Below, piece by piece: positions 4,274 to 6,052 of a stretch of 6,052 nucleotides of DNA (its first letter is position 1; each line of letters begins with the position of its first letter). The notes under the pieces were generated by a model. The model saw only the letters and a list, made by a program, of their open reading frames with translations, ran no database searches and was not told the DNA's origin. The translations under genes and the position numbers were made by a program. The stretch lies in the NCBI GenBank assembly GCA_903842755.1, contig CAIMNF010000068.1, positions 1 to 6,052 on the forward strand, in the 5' to 3' direction. Origin of the DNA: Oligoflexia bacterium (GTDB lineage Bacteria > Bdellovibrionota > UBA1018 > CAIMNF01).

Positions 4274-6052
4274 GTGAATCGGACTTTACTCAGGAAGCTC
4301 ATTAAGTTAAAGCGATTGAAACAGCCTCTTTTGGCTACACTGGTTTTATTCGTTCTCACTTTTTTGTTTCAAAATGCCACCTGCGTGGTACCGGGAGTGG
4401 GAGGCGGTGGTCAAAATCTTGGTGCAGCTGTTGGAAATTCGGCGAATGGCACTTCGGGTTCCGTGTCGACTTCAGGATCATCCGAACCGAATGTTTCGCC
4501 ACCTTCCTTACTCAATGTTTCAATCCTTCCATCATCCTTCGTGGCGAGTGGAGCCAGCGCTCAAATTCAAGTTTCCGGCGGACTTCCGCCTTATTTGTAT
4601 AACTTTTTTGGCGGTTGCTCGTTTGGGCAATTGGTTGGCACTACCTTTACTAACACATCTCAGACTACGCATTCACAAAATTGTACCGTCATGATCTCGG
4701 ATCAGTCTAAGCAGGTTACCTACCGCGCTTTAACTGTTCAGGGCGAGGCACCATCGCTCCTTCTGTTGTCTGCATCGGCTTCGTCTATTTTGACGGGGCA
4801 AACTGTATTGCTTACGGTAAGTGGCGGAACGCCACCGTATTCGTTTGCGGTAGTCAACGGTGGAGGGGGGTATGGGACCTTGAATACCACTGCTCCGATT
4901 TACCCGGATAGTACCGGTGTAGCCACCGCGCTTTACATTGCGCCATCATCGGGAACTTTTACGGCCCAGATTCAGGTTTCAGATAGCAGTCAAAGCTTAG
5001 GCGGCGGTGACCAGACGGAAACTGCCTTTGCTGAAATAGCCGTTGCGCCGCCAAAGCCACCACAGCCCACTTTGACCGCCAACTTTCAGAATATTTCACC
5101 GGGAAACACGATGGAACTAATAGCTAGCGGCGGCACGCCGCCGTATCAATTTGCAATCACGAGCGCAGGCTCCAATCAAGGGACACTTAAAACTCCAGTT
5201 GCACTCACCGGAACCAGAGGCGGCTATCCAGCGCCATCGCCGGCCGCCTATTCCGTTCTTTATGTTGCGCCTTCGCCCGTGAGCGCAGCCCAAACTGTGC
5301 AATTCACAGTGACGGATAGTTTATCTCAAATAGCCACCGCCCAAGTGAATGTCGGAAACTTTGTGCCTTCCTATCAGACGTATTATTATTCGGCCCAAGT
5401 TTGCATCAAATCTGACCTGATTATTTCGTATTCCAATCCCTATGGATATTACGGAAATAGCGATACAGTGAAAGTTTGGGAAGAGGGTTATGACGTCTCT
5501 TACGATCCCGCTCACTTAGGGCAGTTTGTTGCGCCCCAGTTCGTATTTTTCGGTGCTGGTCCGAACCCTAGCCCAGCTACGGCAGGCGTGATTGGAGCAA
5601 TTGGAGAGGGGTGTGATCCAAATAACCAGGTGTATCCTATCTATAATGCGGTGACTATTCAGGGGTTTAGTAATACGACTCACTATAATAATGCCTTTCT
5701 CTCTACTCTTCAAATCTCCAATTCCGGTACCGGGGATTGGGTAAATATACAGGTTTGCACATTTCCAGAAGACACTACGCGTGGGTTTGTTCTTGTTCAA
5801 AACGGAAGTACAAGTTTTACTGGAAAATATACGTCTTCCGACTTTTTTGAGTCATCACAGAATATTTTACCGTATTCAACGATTTTTAGGAGTCTGTATT
5901 ATCCTCCGAACTACCAAGGAAAATTATCAGGCGGGGCAACAATGGTTGATCTTTTAGGGTTTCAATATGGAAAATATAAAAATGAGTTGTATATTGGAAT
6001 CTCCAGCGCTTATGTGCCACAAACGGAGTGCGATCAATTACCTGCTTTTAAA
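4274..6052 (+). CDS. Large exported Ig-like repeat protein (probable lipoprotein or surface protein), 3'-truncated by the window edge
   Basis: The frame is open from after the TGA at 4253-4255 to the last base, giving 593 residues with no stop. GTG 4274 is the best start: it gives a very basic n-region (RTLLRKLIKLKRLK), then hydrophobic QPLLATLVLFVLTFLF (17-32). No good ribosome binding site is seen; TTG 4316 is an alternative giving a 22-residue leader before the Cys. The leader ends FQNATC, with C37 a possible lipidated Cys although N-A-T is not a standard lipobox, so signal peptidase I or a membrane anchor remain possible. A Gly/Ser/Asn-rich linker (about 40-75) follows, then three Ig-like modules (about 80-360), each with an SGG-x-PPY motif at 101-107, 183-189 and 285-291. 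After residue 361 the protein is rich in Tyr, Asn and Ser and holds Cys 377 and 447; I recognise no domain there. Surface display or adhesion is inferred from architecture only. Confidence 0.8.
   Translation, partial: MNRTLLRKLIKLKRLKQPLLATLVLFVLTFLFQNATCVVPGVGGGGQNLGAAVGNSANGTSGSVSTSGSSEPNVSPPSLLNVSILPSSFVASGASAQIQVSGGLPPYLYNFFGGCSFGQLVGTTFTNTSQTTHSQNCTVMISDQSKQVTYRALTVQGEAPSLLLLSASASSILTGQTVLLTVSGGTPPYSFAVVNGGGGYGTLNTTAPIYPDSTGVATALYIAPSSGTFTAQIQVSDSSQSLGGGDQTETAFAEIAVAPPKPPQPTLTANFQNISPGNTMELIASGGTPPYQFAITSAGSNQGTLKTPVALTGTRGGYPAPSPAAYSVLYVAPSPVSAAQTVQFTVTDSLSQIATAQVNVGNFVPSYQTYYYSAQVCIKSDLIISYSNPYGYYGNSDTVKVWEEGYDVSYDPAHLGQFVAPQFVFFGAGPNPSPATAGVIGAIGEGCDPNNQVYPIYNAVTIQGFSNTTHYNNAFLSTLQISNSGTGDWVNIQVCTFPEDTTRGFVLVQNGSTSFTGKYTSSDFFESSQNILPYSTIFRSLYYPPNYQGKLSGGATMVDLLGFQYGKYKNELYIGISSAYVPQTECDQLPAFK
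4511..5353 (+). repeat. Three diverged Ig-like protein modules with SGG-x-PPY motifs
   Basis: At protein level the modules span about 4511-4741, 4757-5047 and 5072-5353. Each begins with a beta-strand-like segment (LNVSILPSS, LLLLSASAS, LTANFQNIS), continues through a short stretch to VSGGLPPY, VSGGTPPY or ASGGTPPY (codons at 4574-4594, 4820-4840, 5126-5146), and ends in alternating-hydrophobic strands (for example FTAQIQVSD and VQFTVTDS). The motifs are 82 and 102 residues apart. SGGTPPY-like motifs are common in bacterial Ig-like and SprB-type surface repeats. The DNA is well diverged, so this is an old duplication and not a recent tandem repeat. Confidence 0.7.
5671..5687 (+). promoter_or_regulatory. 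Exact match to the T7 RNA polymerase promoter core (-17 to -1), inside gene 5
   Basis: TAATACGACTCACTATA matches all 17 upstream positions of the phage T7 consensus promoter. The next bases (5688-5693, ATAATG) do not match the usual GGGAGA start. The site lies in frame within gene 5, contributing to codons for SNTTHYNN (residues 466-473), and the frame runs through it undisturbed. It is a sequence match only; a role in the native cell would need a T7-like phage polymerase. Confidence 0.5.

Noticed and set aside
4374..4694. 106-codon plus-strand frame near the start of gene 5
   Set aside because: It lies in a different frame from the signal-peptide and Ig-repeat frame, and its translation looks like random Arg/Leu/Pro-rich sequence.
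5128..5143. GC-rich hairpin CGGCGG / CCGCCG that could be a terminator
   Set aside because: It is the natural result of Gly-Gly-Thr-Pro-Pro codons. A similar stem appears at the second module (GTGGCG / CGCCAC at 4821-4835). Neither is followed by a U tract and both lie in open coding sequence.
5117..5800. Minus-strand open frames opposite gene 5
   Set aside because: They are short, lack ribosome binding sites and recognisable motifs, and lie opposite a continuous 593-codon frame with coherent protein architecture.
1..6052. CRISPR array, mobile element, tRNA or riboswitch
   Set aside because: I saw no regularly spaced direct repeats, transposase or integrase motifs, terminal inverted repeats or cloverleaf pattern.

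Overview
This window looks like ordinary chromosomal DNA of a Gram-negative bacterium with mid-range GC. It is gene-dense, uses TTG and GTG starts, and carries three exported proteins, one of them a large protein with Ig-like repeats containing SGG-x-PPY motifs. This style would suit Bdellovibrionota or a related predatory or deltaproteobacterial lineage, but that placement is a low-confidence impression. No rRNA, tRNA, CRISPR array, insertion sequence or integrase is visible.

Layout. (1) Bases 2-1045, + strand: the C-terminal part of an ABC-F ATPase, cut by the left window edge. (2) Bases 1035-2474, + strand: a DbpA-type DEAD-box RNA helicase. It overlaps the ABC-F gene by 11 bases and probably starts at TTG, behind a GGGGAG ribosome binding site that lies inside the ABC-F gene. 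(3) Bases 2496-3023, - strand: a small secreted protein of unknown function, convergent with the helicase. (4) Bases 3134-4219, + strand: an exported protein divergent from gene 3. Its C-terminal half carries a kinase-like (APH/choline-kinase or ABC1-like) catalytic-loop pattern. A possible 13-codon upstream ORF ends in a TGATG overlap with its start. (5) Bases 4274-6052, + strand: the N-terminal 593 residues of a larger exported protein, still open at the right edge. It has a signal or lipoprotein-like N-terminus, a Gly/Ser linker, three Ig-like modules and a Tyr-rich, AT-rich downstream region.

How they fit together. Genes 1 and 2 form a translationally coupled pair, and both families act on ribosomes: ABC-F proteins bind the tRNA exit site, and DbpA works on large-subunit 23S rRNA. 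Genes 3 to 5 are all predicted to leave the cytoplasm and make up an envelope or accessory block whose members are not recognised families.

Most striking points: an exact 17-base match to the phage T7 RNA polymerase promoter core (-17 to -1) inside gene 5; the kinase-like motif in a protein with an export signal; and a steep fall in GC along gene 5. No complete new system can be shown from this window.
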